In this document: in pieces, positions 18,319 through 27,649 of the stretch
Layout of the letters: every line of letters starts with the position of its first letter
How positions within the stretch are numbered: position 1 is the stretch's first letter
NCBI RefSeq assembly: GCF_000025185.1
Contig: NC_013720.1
Location: 1,612,001-1,676,000, forward strand
Source of the DNA: Pirellula staleyi DSM 6068
GTDB taxonomy: Bacteria; Planctomycetota; Planctomycetia; Pirellulales; Pirellulaceae
DNA: 64,000 bases
Direction: 5' to 3'
Program-made: the position numbers and the translations under genes
Notes under the pieces: model-generated
What the model was told of the DNA's origin: nothing
What the model saw: only the letters and a program-made list of their open reading frames with translations
Database searches by the model: none

Positions 18319-20238
18319 ATGGCCAAGTCTTTGCTTCCCCTTCGACCTCAAGATCATTTTGGTCAGCTCGCGCGATTGCTCGCGCTGGAAGCGGCTGCTG
18401 AGGAGGAGCGCGCTCGCAAGTCGATCGAAAATAGTGCGGCTGCCGATCAGGCCATCGCCTCGGGACACGCGATCAACGACCTGGTGATCGCCGACGAATT
18501 CCCGGGACTAGCTGGGCGGACGATCCTCGCGCTTCGCAAACGAACGATGCAGATGCCCTTGCCGCCGCACCGGTTGCAGGTCGGTTCGCCGGTGATTCTG
18601 CTCGATGAGAAACAGCCTCAGGTGCGCGGCGCACGGGGTGTTGTCTCGCGCCGCTCGGCGGAGCAGCTCGAGATTGCGGTGAACGAGCCTCCGGAGTTTG
18701 AAAGCGATGCGCCGAAGCTTCGGCTGCAGCTTTTTTCGGACGAAGTCTCGCGCAATCGACAGTTGCAGGCGATGCGGACCGCCACGACGGTCGAGAGTGG
18801 TCGGATCAAACAGCTACGCGACAGTTTGCTCGGCGAAACGGCTCCCAAGTTTCGCGAGGTCAAAAATTTTGTCGCCGACGCTGCGCTCGATCCCTCACAG
18901 CAAGAGGGAGTGAAACTGGCGCTTTCAGCCGAGGATTTCGCCTGCATTCATGGTCCTCCCGGGACCGGCAAGACCACCACACTGGTGGCGGTGATTCGTC
19001 AGCTTGTTGCGCGGGGCGCGAAAGTGCTTGCCACCGCGCCGAGCAATCTGGCGGTCGATCATCTCCTCGAGAAGCTGCACCTCGCCGGGGTCCGCGTGCT
19101 GCGGCTGGGGCATCCTGCGCGGGTGCAAGAGTCGCTCCATCATCTGGTTCTGGATGAGCAGGTGGAGAACCATCCTGATGTCGCAGTCGCTCGAAAACTG
19201 GTGCGCGACGCGCTCCGCTTAAAGGATCGCGCGGCAAAATTCACCCGCGCTAAACCCCCTCCCGGCTACAAACAAGAGCTTCGCGCCGAAGCGCGCGAAC
19301 TCTTCAGCGATGCGCGGCGGATCGAAGCGGGAGTGGTCCGCTACCTGCTCGATTCGGCCGATGTGGTCCTCGCTACCTTGACTGGTATCGATGCCACTGT
19401 GCTCGAGGATCGACGCTTTGATGTCGCGGTGATCGATGAGGCGGCCCAGGCAACCGAGCCTGCTTGCTGGCCCGCGCTGCTGCGCGCCGATCGCGTGATC
19501 CTTGCCGGCGATCCGTTCCAGCTCCCGCCGACGATCATCTCGCCGGAAGCTGCGCGCGGCGGACTGGCGCGGAGTCTCATGGAGCGATTGCTCGAAACTT
19601 CCACCACCACGATCTCGCATCGTTTGGCGGTACAGTATCGGATGCATCAGTCGATCATGGCCTTCTCGTCGGCCGAGTTTTACGAGCAGGGTCTCACCGC
19701 CGACCCGAGCGTGGCGTCGCATCTACTCTCGGATCTTTCCGAAGTGACACCGACCGATCGCACTTCGACCGCGCTGGAGTTTATCGATACGGCAGGCGCG
19801 GGATATGACGAACGCGCGGGAAGCTCGCAGGAGAGCCGCGAAAATCCGCAGGAAGCAGAACTGGTGGTGAAGCTAGCGCTGGCGCTTCGCGATGCGGGTG
19901 TCGCTGCCGAAGCGATCGCGATCATCAGCCCTTATGCCGCGCAGGTGCGGCTGCTCCGCCGACTGCTCGATGGGACTCTGATCGATGTCGACACGATCGA
20001 TGGCTTTCAAGGGCGCGAATCCGAAGCGGTGATCATCTCGCTAGTCCGCAGCAACGCCACTGGCGAAATCGGCTTTCTTGCAGACGTACGCCGGATGAAT
20101 GTGGCGATCACTCGCGCACGTCGCAAACTGATCATCATCGGCGACAGCGCGACCATCGGCGGGCACGATTTCTACGCCCGCATGCTCAGCTGGGTCGAGC
20201 GCGAAGGGATCTACCGCACGGTGTGGGAAGAGCTGTAA
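18319..20238 (+). CDS. superfamily I helicase of the Upf1/IGHMBP2 type
   Basis: A 639-residue cytoplasmic DNA/RNA helicase. Residues ~55-150 form a beta-rich 1B-like domain before motor domain 1. Walker A HGPPGTGKTTT lies at ~211-221, motif Ia region SNLAVDHLLEKL follows, Walker B is VIDEAAQATEPA (~371), motif III AGDPFQLPPT (~395), motif IV VQYRMHQSI, motif V DTIDGFQGRESE (~558) and motif VI NVAITRAR (~594). This set and order match the Upf1-like group (SMUBP-2, Sen1, DNA2 relatives). The bacterial role is not fixed; repair or R-loop processing is likely. It is probably co-transcribed with smc. Start ATG 18319 chosen. Confidence 0.93.
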   Translation: MAKSLLPLRPQDHFGQLARLLALEAAAEEERARKSIENSAAADQAIASGHAINDLVIADEFPGLAGRTILALRKRTMQMPLPPHRLQVGSPVILLDEKQPQVRGARGVVSRRSAEQLEIAVNEPPEFESDAPKLRLQLFSDEVSRNRQLQAMRTATTVESGRIKQLRDSLLGETAPKFREVKNFVADAALDPSQQEGVKLALSAEDFACIHGPPGTGKTTTLVAVIRQLVARGAKVLATAPSNLAVDHLLEKLHLAGVRVLRLGHPARVQESLHHLVLDEQVENHPDVAVARKLVRDALRLKDRAAKFTRAKPPPGYKQELRAEARELFSDARRIEAGVVRYLLDSADVVLATLTGIDATVLEDRRFDVAVIDEAAQATEPACWPALLRADRVILAGDPFQLPPTIISPEAARGGLARSLMERLLETSTTTISHRLAVQYRMHQSIMAFSSAEFYEQGLTADPSVASHLLSDLSEVTPTDRTSTALEFIDTAGAGYDERAGSSQESRENPQEAELVVKLALALRDAGVAAEAIAIISPYAAQVRLLRRLLDGTLIDVDTIDGFQGRESEAVIISLVRSNATGEIGFLADVRRMNVAITRARRKLIIIGDSATIGGHDFYARMLSWVEREGIYRTVWEEL

Positions 20239-20271
20239 CGAGCCGCCCCACCGCGAAAAAAATTCGAGGCA

Positions 20272-22746
20272 CTACGACAGTTCCAGCATCTGCTGCTTTG
20301 GCTGAAGGGTAGAAATCGGAGTATTGGCGAGCTCGCCGAGCAACCTGCCGGCAGCTGCCATGCCACTCAGCAGCGCACCTTCGACACGTGGCCCGCCGCA
20401 CCAATCGCCGCACAGAATCGCCTGGCTTGCGAGGTCGACCAGACACCGCTCGGTGGTCGGCTGGGGTGGGATTGCAAATCGCCAGCGATGAGCGGCTGTG
20501 TAGCAGGTTTCTTGCGGCCGAATGCCACTCAGTTCATAGAAATTCTTCAGTAAGTCGGGAAGAACTTCTTCAGCACTCTTTTCGAGATGTTCCAGACTAT
20601 ACTCGCTACTGGCATGCGCCACCCAGCAGTCGGGCGCTGCTTTGCGGGAAGGTTTACTCGAACTCCGCGCAATCCATGTGAGCGCTCCCTGATTGATGAA
20701 CGCACCGTCGTAGTCGATCTCGACCGGTCGATCAAAAGCAACCAGCAGCGCCCAGCAAGGTGTCATGGTGATCTTGGCTGCAGCAGCAGCGAGTGAAGGG
20801 GCACCGGAGGCGAAGATTTTCGCCGCTTGACCTGCGGGTGAGGAGCCGATGATCCAGTCGAAAGGTCCTTGAGTAGGATGCTCGGCAAAATCGAGCCACC
20901 AGGCTTCCCCATCGCGCCGCGCGGCGGTGATGGTGTGTTCGAGATGGGTCGTCAGTCCTGTCGCTAGATGCTTGCAGAACGAGTTCATCGTCGGCTGACC
21001 GACATAGCGCGCGATGCTCTTAGAAACATCGGTTTGCACATTCCCTTCGCGGGCGACGATGCGCCCTGTCCATGGCGCGATGATCCCCTGCTCGGCCCAC
21101 GACTCGGCGAGCCGCTGCACGCGCTCGTCGCGAGCAGTGAAGTACTGTGCTCCATGGTCGAACGCGAGTCCCTCGCTGGTGCGTCGCGTCGCAACGCGTC
21201 CACCAAGCCCCCGCGATTTCTCGAAGATTTCGGCCGAAATTCCATGATCGGCGAGCGTTCTTGCGGCCATCAGACCCGCCGGACCAGCGCCGATGATCGC
21301 CACGCGCGGCGTGCGTGCAAAGATCGGGCGGCCCACCAGTTTGGCGTAGGCCGAGAGGTCGAGACGCGCGGCATGTTCGGCTGTCGATCGACTTCGAATC
21401 GTCCCCCGGATCGGCTCCTCCGGATGAAATGGGCGATCGAACAGTCCGAAGCACCAGAGCAGACCGCCGTACGAGGCCGGATCGCGACCATCGAGCGCGT
21501 AGCGATGATTCAAATCGATGGCCATCGCCAGGGCATCGTGCGGCGACGCTGTCCAGTCGAGCAGTCGCTTTCCCCAGGTCATCCGAAGGTTGTTGTGAAG
21601 TTCGCCATGCCGCAGCAGCGACTGCTGCGTGAGGTTCCACAGCTCATCGTCGGTTTGTCCTCGCGCGAGTTGCTCCCAGCTATAGATGTTCGGGCGACGG
21701 TCTCCTGCATGCTGCGCAAGTGTTTCCTGCGCCCAGCGAGGAAGGGTCGAAAGCCGATCGATAGCGCGGTGGAAGTAGCAGTAGTTGTAGGCCAGTTCGC
21801 GCCACACCAAGAGTTCATCGAGATACTTCTCGGCACCAGCGCCACCTTGAGCAGATGCTTCGCGCGCGATGCGCAGGGGCGAGACCATACCGTAGTGCAA
21901 ATAGGCCGACATGCGACTGGTGGTGGGATGGAGCGGATCGTTGCGGCGCGCGGCGTAGTTGCGAAGCCCCGTTTGACGAAACTGGTTCCAGCGCTCGTAG
22001 CCTGCCACCGATCCGCCACGTGTTTCGGCAGCAGCCGCCAGTGTGTGGTCGATTTCACAAGCCGCTATTATTTCGGCGATGTTTTGCGGGGAAATCGGGG
22101 TCGGCTCGATGTCCGCAAGCTCAGGCGTGGGGCGACTAGTCAGCTGCTCTTCGTCCCAAGGAAGCGTCAGATTTTTGTCGTAGTAATCCCCTGCTGCATC
22201 GCGAAACGCAAAGGCGCGGTCGTAGCTTTGCGGCATGCGCGGCATCGGCCAAACGCAGGCGGTGTCGACTGTGTAAACCGGTCCGGTCGTGTGACGACTC
22301 GCCAGCGACGTCCAGCGGCGCAGCGGATCAACGGGCATCTCTTCGGTGATCACCACAGCCGCTTGCGCGGCAAGTTTTTGCAGATATGGCTCACGATGCT
22401 CTCCACGCTCGATATGCGGGAGGTAATGGATTCCTCGCTCGCGCATCTCACTCGCCAGATTGATCATCCCCTCGATCACAAACCGATGCTGCCGGTCGCT
22501 CGCATACGGATATTTTTCCGAGAGACCCTGGTACACCACCAGCGGCAAGGCGAGCTGGTTGGCAAACTCGATCGCCAAATCGAGCGCGGGATTTTCGTGC
22601 GCTCGCATCGCGGTCCGCAGCCAGTACAAAACAAGCTTGCCGCTGCTGGCAATCGGTCGGTCGGTAACTACTCGCACGCGCTCGAGGAGTCGCGAACTGA
22701 CAGTGATCGGAAGCTCGGGGAGTGGCAAACGGGAGAGGCGTTTCAT
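20272..22746 (-). CDS. class II CPD photolyase fused to a renalase-like FAD oxidoreductase
   Basis: About 824 residues from ATG 22746; the open frame runs further upstream but would cross the divergent gene, and photolyase similarity begins soon after this ATG. Residues ~1-460 are a class II DNA photolyase, which repairs UV pyrimidine dimers with light and FADH-: YWLRTAMRAHENPALD near the N-terminus, DELLVWRELAYNYCYF (~316), NLRMTWGKRLLDWT and LDGRDPASYGG (~415) are characteristic. From ~475 a second flavoprotein begins with RVAIIGAGPAGLMAARTL, GRVATRR and FDHGAQYFTARD, the pattern of COG3380/renalase-like amine-oxidase-fold proteins, ending with the ILCGDWCGGPRVEGALLSG FAD motif. No stop or frameshift lies between the halves, so the fusion looks real. 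It faces away from the membrane-protein gene at 22912. Confidence 0.93.
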   Translation of the reverse strand: MKRLSRLPLPELPITVSSRLLERVRVVTDRPIASSGKLVLYWLRTAMRAHENPALDLAIEFANQLALPLVVYQGLSEKYPYASDRQHRFVIEGMINLASEMRERGIHYLPHIERGEHREPYLQKLAAQAAVVITEEMPVDPLRRWTSLASRHTTGPVYTVDTACVWPMPRMPQSYDRAFAFRDAAGDYYDKNLTLPWDEEQLTSRPTPELADIEPTPISPQNIAEIIAACEIDHTLAAAAETRGGSVAGYERWNQFRQTGLRNYAARRNDPLHPTTSRMSAYLHYGMVSPLRIAREASAQGGAGAEKYLDELLVWRELAYNYCYFHRAIDRLSTLPRWAQETLAQHAGDRRPNIYSWEQLARGQTDDELWNLTQQSLLRHGELHNNLRMTWGKRLLDWTASPHDALAMAIDLNHRYALDGRDPASYGGLLWCFGLFDRPFHPEEPIRGTIRSRSTAEHAARLDLSAYAKLVGRPIFARTPRVAIIGAGPAGLMAARTLADHGISAEIFEKSRGLGGRVATRRTSEGLAFDHGAQYFTARDERVQRLAESWAEQGIIAPWTGRIVAREGNVQTDVSKSIARYVGQPTMNSFCKHLATGLTTHLEHTITAARRDGEAWWLDFAEHPTQGPFDWIIGSSPAGQAAKIFASGAPSLAAAAAKITMTPCWALLVAFDRPVEIDYDGAFINQGALTWIARSSSKPSRKAAPDCWVAHASSEYSLEHLEKSAEEVLPDLLKNFYELSGIRPQETCYTAAHRWRFAIPPQPTTERCLVDLASQAILCGDWCGGPRVEGALLSGMAAAGRLLGELANTPISTLQPKQQMLELS

Positions 22747-22911
22747 CGAAGCTTGGCCAATCGTCGCAGATGGTGGTGCGTGGATTATTGGGCGAAGGTG
22801 CGGAGTAACACGTCTGCCACTATAGGGGGCCTGATCGATTTGACGACCGATAAAATCAGCCTGTTTTTTCGAACCCCGAGAGTCGACTCGCTGGCGAGGT
22901 AGAATGTACGT

Positions 22912-23889
22912 ATGACGACCCCAAAGCCTTCGATTCCTGTGAAACTGGCACCAAACACGCCCCTGACAGCGGCGTGGAGCGATCTGCTCGACACCCTCAC
23001 TCGGTGGGGAGATGTCGGGGGCTCGCTGCTGGTGGGTGGCTGGGTGCTGTTTCTCAGCGGGCTGTTTCACACGGCTGTTTGGGGTGTTTTGGGGGGACCT
23101 TGGGAAGGTCCACTCGCCTGGCGCAAGCCGATTCTGTTTGGCCTCTCGACCGGCGTCACGCTGTGGTCGCTCGCCTGGGTGCTGGGGAAGCTTCGACCTG
23201 TGCGTGGCGATCGATGGGTCGCATGGGTCACGAGCTTGGCGCTGGTTGTCGAGGTGGCGCTCATCACCCTGCAGACGTGGCGCGGAGTCGCCTCGCATTT
23301 CAATCGCGCCACGTTCTTCGATGCCTCCCTGGGAGAACTCGCCCAGTGGCTGGTCTGGCTCGCCAGCATCGCCATCCTCTACGTAACGTTTCGCGCGCTA
23401 TTTTACCTGCCGCTCGAGCCAGCCATGCGACTCGCAACTCAAGCGGGGCTCCTTTTACTGGTGGTCGGCTGTGGACTTGGTGTCTGGACAGCGATGCGCG
23501 GAGAACAGCAGCTCGAGGCGCAGCTCACGCCCGAAATACTTCCCCCGCACGGGGTGATCAAATTTCCGCATGGCATGGCGATGCATGCCATTCAGCTGCT
23601 GCCACTACTGGCATGGCTGGCGCATTACCGGCAGCTATCCAGCCGTCGCGCCATGCGAGTGGTGCTGCTCGCCACCGCAGCATCGTGTACGGCACTGCTG
23701 TATAGCTTGCTACAAACCCTGGCCGGACGTCCCCGCATCGATGGATCGCTCCCCCTGTTTCTCGTGCTGCTGGCCAGCTTGTTCCTCTTTTTTCTCGCGA
23801 CGATCGAGCTTATCCGCTCGGAGAGCAGTCCCGATCAGCACGCAGCTGGCGACCACGAACTGCCGCCGAAAGAGCACGCTGCCTTGTGA
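22912..23889 (+). CDS. polytopic membrane protein of unknown function
   Basis: A 325-residue protein with about 7-8 hydrophobic segments (for example ~38-60, 80-97, 105-122, 143-162, 173-190, 222-238, 250-268 and 280-300). Conserved-looking polar motifs between them include [33 protein letters not shown] and [18 protein letters not shown], the last rich in histidines, which suggests metal or haem binding or proton chemistry. I recall similar unnamed membrane proteins in other bacteria but no function. ATG 22912 follows a GAGG-like ribosome-binding site by few bases. It ends 29 bases before thyA and may be co-transcribed with it. Confidence 0.75.
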   Translation: MTTPKPSIPVKLAPNTPLTAAWSDLLDTLTRWGDVGGSLLVGGWVLFLSGLFHTAVWGVLGGPWEGPLAWRKPILFGLSTGVTLWSLAWVLGKLRPVRGDRWVAWVTSLALVVEVALITLQTWRGVASHFNRATFFDASLGELAQWLVWLASIAILYVTFRALFYLPLEPAMRLATQAGLLLLVVGCGLGVWTAMRGEQQLEAQLTPEILPPHGVIKFPHGMAMHAIQLLPLLAWLAHYRQLSSRRAMRVVLLATAASCTALLYSLLQTLAGRPRIDGSLPLFLVLLASLFLFFLATIELIRSESSPDQHAAGDHELPPKEHAAL

Positions 23890-23918
23890 GCACCCAGCGG
23901 GGCGGGTACAACGCCAGG

Positions 23919-24713
23919 ATGGAAGCGTATCACCAATTAATGCAGCGAATTCTCGACCACGGCGCTCGCAAAACCGATCGCACCGGCACCGGCACACTCA
24001 GCGTGTTTGGGCACCAGATGCGGTTCGATCTGTCGCAAGGTTTTCCTGCTGTTACGACCAAAAAACTGCACCTCCGCTCGATCATCCACGAGCTCCTCTG
24101 GTTCATTCGTGGCGAAACGAACACCGCTTATCTCAAAGAGAACAAGGTTTCGATTTGGGATGAATGGGCCGATAGCGAAGGGAATTTGGGACCGGTCTAT
24201 GGACGCCAGTGGCGCAGCTGGCCAACTCCCGACGGACGCCAGATCGATCAGCTGGCCGAAGTGATTGCCCGTATCAAGCGCGACCCCGACAGCCGACGAT
24301 TGATCGTCAGCGCGTGGAACGTCGGTGAGCTCGAGCAGATGGCACTCCCCCCCTGCCACTTACTGTTCCAGTTCTACGTGGCCGATGGGAAGCTCAGCTG
24401 TCAGCTCTATCAGCGTAGCGCCGATGTTTTTCTGGGAGTCCCGTTCAACATCGCCTCCTACGCCCTGCTCACCATGATGGTGGCGCAGGTCACGGGCCTT
24501 GCGCTCGGCGATTTTGTCCATACGCTCGGCGATGCGCATTTGTACTCGAATCATCTCGAGCAAGCTCAGCTGCAGCTGTCGCGTGAACCGCGTCCCCTGC
24601 CGACCATGCAGATCAATCCTGCCGTGACCGAAATCGATGCCTTTACGTTCGACGATTTCAAACTCGTGGGCTACGACCCGCATCCTCACATCGCAGCGCC
24701 GGTCGCTGTCTAG
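23919..24713 (+). CDS. thyA: thymidylate synthase
   Basis: A 264-residue cytoplasmic enzyme that methylates dUMP to dTMP using methylene-tetrahydrofolate, releasing dihydrofolate. Start ATG 23919 gives exactly the E. coli length and N-terminus pattern ([15 protein letters not shown]); an upstream in-frame start at 23886 would overlap the previous gene. Catalytic Cys146 lies in [13 protein letters not shown]. Also visible are [58 protein letters not shown] and the HLYSNHLEQ substrate loop. The dihydrofolate product is recycled by the dihydrofolate reductase encoded 108 bases downstream. Confidence 0.98.
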   Translation: MEAYHQLMQRILDHGARKTDRTGTGTLSVFGHQMRFDLSQGFPAVTTKKLHLRSIIHELLWFIRGETNTAYLKENKVSIWDEWADSEGNLGPVYGRQWRSWPTPDGRQIDQLAEVIARIKRDPDSRRLIVSAWNVGELEQMALPPCHLLFQFYVADGKLSCQLYQRSADVFLGVPFNIASYALLTMMVAQVTGLALGDFVHTLGDAHLYSNHLEQAQLQLSREPRPLPTMQINPAVTEIDAFTFDDFKLVGYDPHPHIAAPVAV

Positions 24714-24821
24714 TGGATGTCGCTTCTCGCCTTGCGGAACCGGATGCAACAACCGCCTGGAAAAAGTGATTCGCTCGCTCGAGCCCACCCTCGATGCATT
24801 AACCGACAAGGATGATCGCGC

Positions 24822-25337
24822 GTGAGTCTTCCCGAAACATCAGGCTGCAAACTCTCGCTGATTGTCGCTATGACGCGCGAAGGTCTGATCGGTCGCGATC
24901 GCGATCTCCCCTGGAAAATCTCGGCCGATCTGAAGCGTTTTCGTTCGCTCACGATGGGCCATACGATCATCATGGGACGTACCACCTGGGATTCACTTGG
25001 GCGTGCGCTACCAGGACGAACATCGATTGTCCTCACCCGCAAGGCCGATTTGGTGCTCCCCGAGGGGGTGCTGCGAGCAGGCTCCCTCGACGAAGCGATC
25101 GCGCTTGCTGCCGGCGATAGCGAGCCGTTCATCATCGGTGGTGGCGAGATCTATCGGCAAGCGATGGATCGCGTGCAGCAGCTCTACGTCACCTGGGTCG
25201 AAGCGAATATCGAGGGAGATACCTGGTTTCCTGCGTGGGATCCCAGCAAGTTTCGTCTGCTCGAAGAGACGTCGCATCCGGCCGAAGGGACGACACCAGC
25301 CTTCACTTTCACCCGCTACGAGCGAGCAGCCCCATGA
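24822..25337 (+). CDS. folA: dihydrofolate reductase
   Basis: A 171-residue cytoplasmic enzyme reducing dihydrofolate to tetrahydrofolate with NADPH, closing the cycle with thyA just upstream. It starts at GTG 24822. Motifs: LSLIVAMTREGLIGRDRDLPWKI (substrate site with the usual W; the acidic residue follows in the SADLKRF helix), TIIMGRTTWDSLGRALPGR (NADPH contact), VLTR, and FIIGGGEIYRQAM (nucleotide-binding Gly pair). The stop TGA at 25335 overlaps the next gene's ATG at 25334, so translation of the two is likely coupled. Confidence 0.97.
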   Translation: MSLPETSGCKLSLIVAMTREGLIGRDRDLPWKISADLKRFRSLTMGHTIIMGRTTWDSLGRALPGRTSIVLTRKADLVLPEGVLRAGSLDEAIALAAGDSEPFIIGGGEIYRQAMDRVQQLYVTWVEANIEGDTWFPAWDPSKFRLLEETSHPAEGTTPAFTFTRYERAAP

Positions 25338-26890
25338 ACCGACGCATCTGGCTGGCAACGGTTGTTTCTGCACTCCTGCTCACCAGTTGGGCCGCGCCAG
25401 CTCGCGCTGCAGAGCCCCTTCCCGAGTCCGACCAAGCGCTGCTCGAAACGATTCGTGAGCAACAGAAGCTGCCAGGACTCGCCGGCGCCGCGGTGCGCGA
25501 TGGAAAGCTTGTTTACCTCGCCGCCACAGGCCTCCGGAAGGTCGATGCCCCAGAGCCGCTGCTGGCCACCGATCGGGTCCATCTCGGGTCGTGCACGAAG
25601 TCGATGACCGCCACGCTGATTGCCCGGCTGATCGAAAAAAAGTTGCTCCGCTGGGATAGCACCATCGCCGAGTTGTTTCCCGAAGATCAGCTCCTGATCG
25701 ACGAAAGCTGGCACCCGATCACGATCGTCGATCTGCTGGTGCATCGCAGCGGCGCTAAAGCCAACGCGCGTGTGAAAGGTTTTGATCCGAAAGATACGCC
25801 CGCGAAACAGCGCTCGATCTATGCCCGCGAACTGATGCGCAAACCACTCGCCGGCAAGCATCGCGAGCAATACTTGTATTCCAACACCGGTTACATCCTG
25901 GCCGGCGCAATCGCCGAGAAAGTGACCGGCAAAGGGTGGGAAGAGTTGATGTGGCAAGAGGTGTTCGAGCCCCTCGGCATCAAAGAAGCGGGCTTCGGAC
26001 CTCAAAACAAAGTGGGTGCCGATCAGCCGTTTGGACATCGCCAGGAAGATGAGAAACTGAAAGCCACCGATCACGACAATCCGGTCGTGCTTGGCCCGGC
26101 AGGACGGGTTTCGATGGCGCTCGGCGACTGGGCCAAGTACATCGCCGCCCATCTAGCAGGAGCCCGTGGCGACGAATCGTTTCTCTCGAAAAGCTCTTGG
26201 CAGCGGCTCCATACGATCGAGCATCCGCAAGATGAGTATGCCCTCGGCCATGGTGTCTTTCATCGAGGCTGGGCCGGTGGTCGCGTCCTCACCCATTCCG
26301 GAAGCAACACCTTCTGGTACGCCATTGTGTGGATGGCACCAGAAACCAACTTCGCTGTGATGGCGGTCACCAATGTTGCGGGAGATCAGGCGGCTGCCGG
26401 GTGCGACGAAGTCTGCAGCCAGTTGATTCAGCGCTTTGCTCCTCCCGTGACCGACCGAAGTACGCGGATCCTGTGGAATACTCGCAAAACCGAGGATCGT
26501 CTCGACTTTACCGAAGAGAACTCGGCGACGAGTCTGCTCACGATCACCTCGAAGTCAGGGATCGGTTCTGCAAAAGTTCAGCTGTCGTCCGGGGCGTGGA
26601 AGGAAGACCTGCGGCTCCGATTTCGCTACACCGACGGACGCCCCTTCCAGGTGCTCGAGGGAATCAAGCTCACACTTCCGCAGCAGATCATCGCCGGAGA
26701 TATCAAAACCGAATCGCAAACGCTTGAGCGCAGGACATTCGACGACGCAGGAAAAATCGACGACAAAGTGGCCGAGAAAGTTGAGCTTCCTGTGCGTCGC
26801 ACGAAAGAGTATCTCGAGCTCACGATTCCGCGCGGGCTCTTGGGTCCGCACGATGCGCTCGAGATCGAGTGGATCGATTGGTATCGATAG
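25334..26890 (+). CDS. secreted serine hydrolase, beta-lactamase/esterase family
   Basis: About 518 residues from ATG 25334, which overlaps the folA stop (ATGA). A signal peptide (MNRRIWLATVVSALLLTSW...ARA, ~1-25) points to export. The class C beta-lactamase/penicillin-binding-like fold is shown by SCTK at 86-89 (catalytic Ser and Lys), YSN near 181 (Tyr general base) and HSG near 321 (the KTG-equivalent). Between them HITIVDLLVHRSGA-type and GYILAGAIAEKVTG stretches fit the family. The last ~110 residues are a beta-rich extension of unknown role. The substrate is not known; peptidoglycan peptides, esters or lactams are all possible. Its coupling to folA is probably incidental. Confidence 0.87.
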   Translation: MNRRIWLATVVSALLLTSWAAPARAAEPLPESDQALLETIREQQKLPGLAGAAVRDGKLVYLAATGLRKVDAPEPLLATDRVHLGSCTKSMTATLIARLIEKKLLRWDSTIAELFPEDQLLIDESWHPITIVDLLVHRSGAKANARVKGFDPKDTPAKQRSIYARELMRKPLAGKHREQYLYSNTGYILAGAIAEKVTGKGWEELMWQEVFEPLGIKEAGFGPQNKVGADQPFGHRQEDEKLKATDHDNPVVLGPAGRVSMALGDWAKYIAAHLAGARGDESFLSKSSWQRLHTIEHPQDEYALGHGVFHRGWAGGRVLTHSGSNTFWYAIVWMAPETNFAVMAVTNVAGDQAAAGCDEVCSQLIQRFAPPVTDRSTRILWNTRKTEDRLDFTEENSATSLLTITSKSGIGSAKVQLSSGAWKEDLRLRFRYTDGRPFQVLEGIKLTLPQQIIAGDIKTESQTLERRTFDDAGKIDDKVAEKVELPVRRTKEYLELTIPRGLLGPHDALEIEWIDWYR

Positions 26891-26973
26891 CCCCGCTAGT
26901 AACGCGCGCTTGGTCCAGGCCCAAGCAGCGCAGCAGTACGTTCGATTCATGTTGAGGGCGGTAACTAGGAACC

Positions 26974-27417
26974 ATGATTGTGCAGCTCGATCTTTCTAGT
27001 CCCGCGCTCCTGTTCCCCACCGTCTCTCTTTTGATGCTGGCCTACACCAATCGCTTCTTGGCGCTGGCGAGCTTGATTCGGAACTTGCACGCGAGCCACG
27101 TGCAAAACCCCGACGAAGTTACCCTCCGCGAAATCGCGAACCTCCGGTTTCGATTGAAGCTCATTCAAATGATGCAGTTGCTCGGAGTCCTCGCCCTCTT
27201 CTCGTGCGTCGCCTGCATGCTGCTGCTCTACGCTGGCTGGACCATCGGCGCGGGATCGGCGTTTGCCGTGGGACTCGTCCTGATGCTCGGCTCACTGTCG
27301 ATGAGCATTTGGGAAATCCGCATTTCGTCGATCGCCCTCGACCTGCACCTGCGCGATGTGGTCTCCCTGACGAAGTCGAAACAGCGCTGGCTGTCGGACG
27401 ATTGGCTCGGGCTATAG
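26974..27417 (+). CDS. DUF2721 family membrane protein
   Basis: A 147-residue protein with the DUF2721 pattern: SSPALLFPTVSLLMLAYTNR then FLALASLIRNLH, a charged helix LREIANLRFRLKLIQMMQ and two hydrophobic segments (~72-92 and ~95-115). Three membrane helices in all are likely (~8-28 included). Function unknown; the family is widespread in bacteria. ATG 26974 chosen; it ends 232 bases before sufU, with a promoter between, so it is not clearly part of the suf operon. Confidence 0.85.
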   Translation: MIVQLDLSSPALLFPTVSLLMLAYTNRFLALASLIRNLHASHVQNPDEVTLREIANLRFRLKLIQMMQLLGVLALFSCVACMLLLYAGWTIGAGSAFAVGLVLMLGSLSMSIWEIRISSIALDLHLRDVVSLTKSKQRWLSDDWLGL

Positions 27418-27511
27418 CAGCCGCGTCGTTAAGTGTCGCGCTCGCCGTAGGAGCCGTCTGCACGTTCGATTCCGAGCTGTTTAGCCTCAAATTTCCTAGG
27501 ATTTGTGCCCC

Positions 27512-27541
27512 TTCGCACAGATTTGCCTGCGAACCTATAAT
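27512..27541 (+). promoter_or_regulatory. suf promoter with an internal inverted repeat
   Basis: TATAAT at 27536-27541 is a perfect -10 box. TTCGCA at 27512-27517, 18 bases upstream, is a fair -35. That same TTCGCA forms an inverted repeat with TGCGAA (27528-27533) inside the spacer, a natural place for a repressor such as an Fe-S sensing regulator. The start of transcription would be near 27548, about 100 bases before sufU. Confidence 0.5.
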
Positions 27542-27649
27542 AAGCCATTGGCAGGGGGCCGCCCGTTTGCGGCGGGTGTATTTTGAAGCCGATTGGTGCC
27601 GCGACCTGGCGCACACGATGGGCAAGTGACAGGGAAAGCTAGTGAGGCC

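Noticed and set aside
20968-22902. 644-codon open frame on the plus strand
   Set aside because: It lies antisense to the photolyase fusion, whose motifs are unambiguous. The predicted product has no domain and is Arg/His/Cys-rich, as typical of shadows in GC-rich genes.
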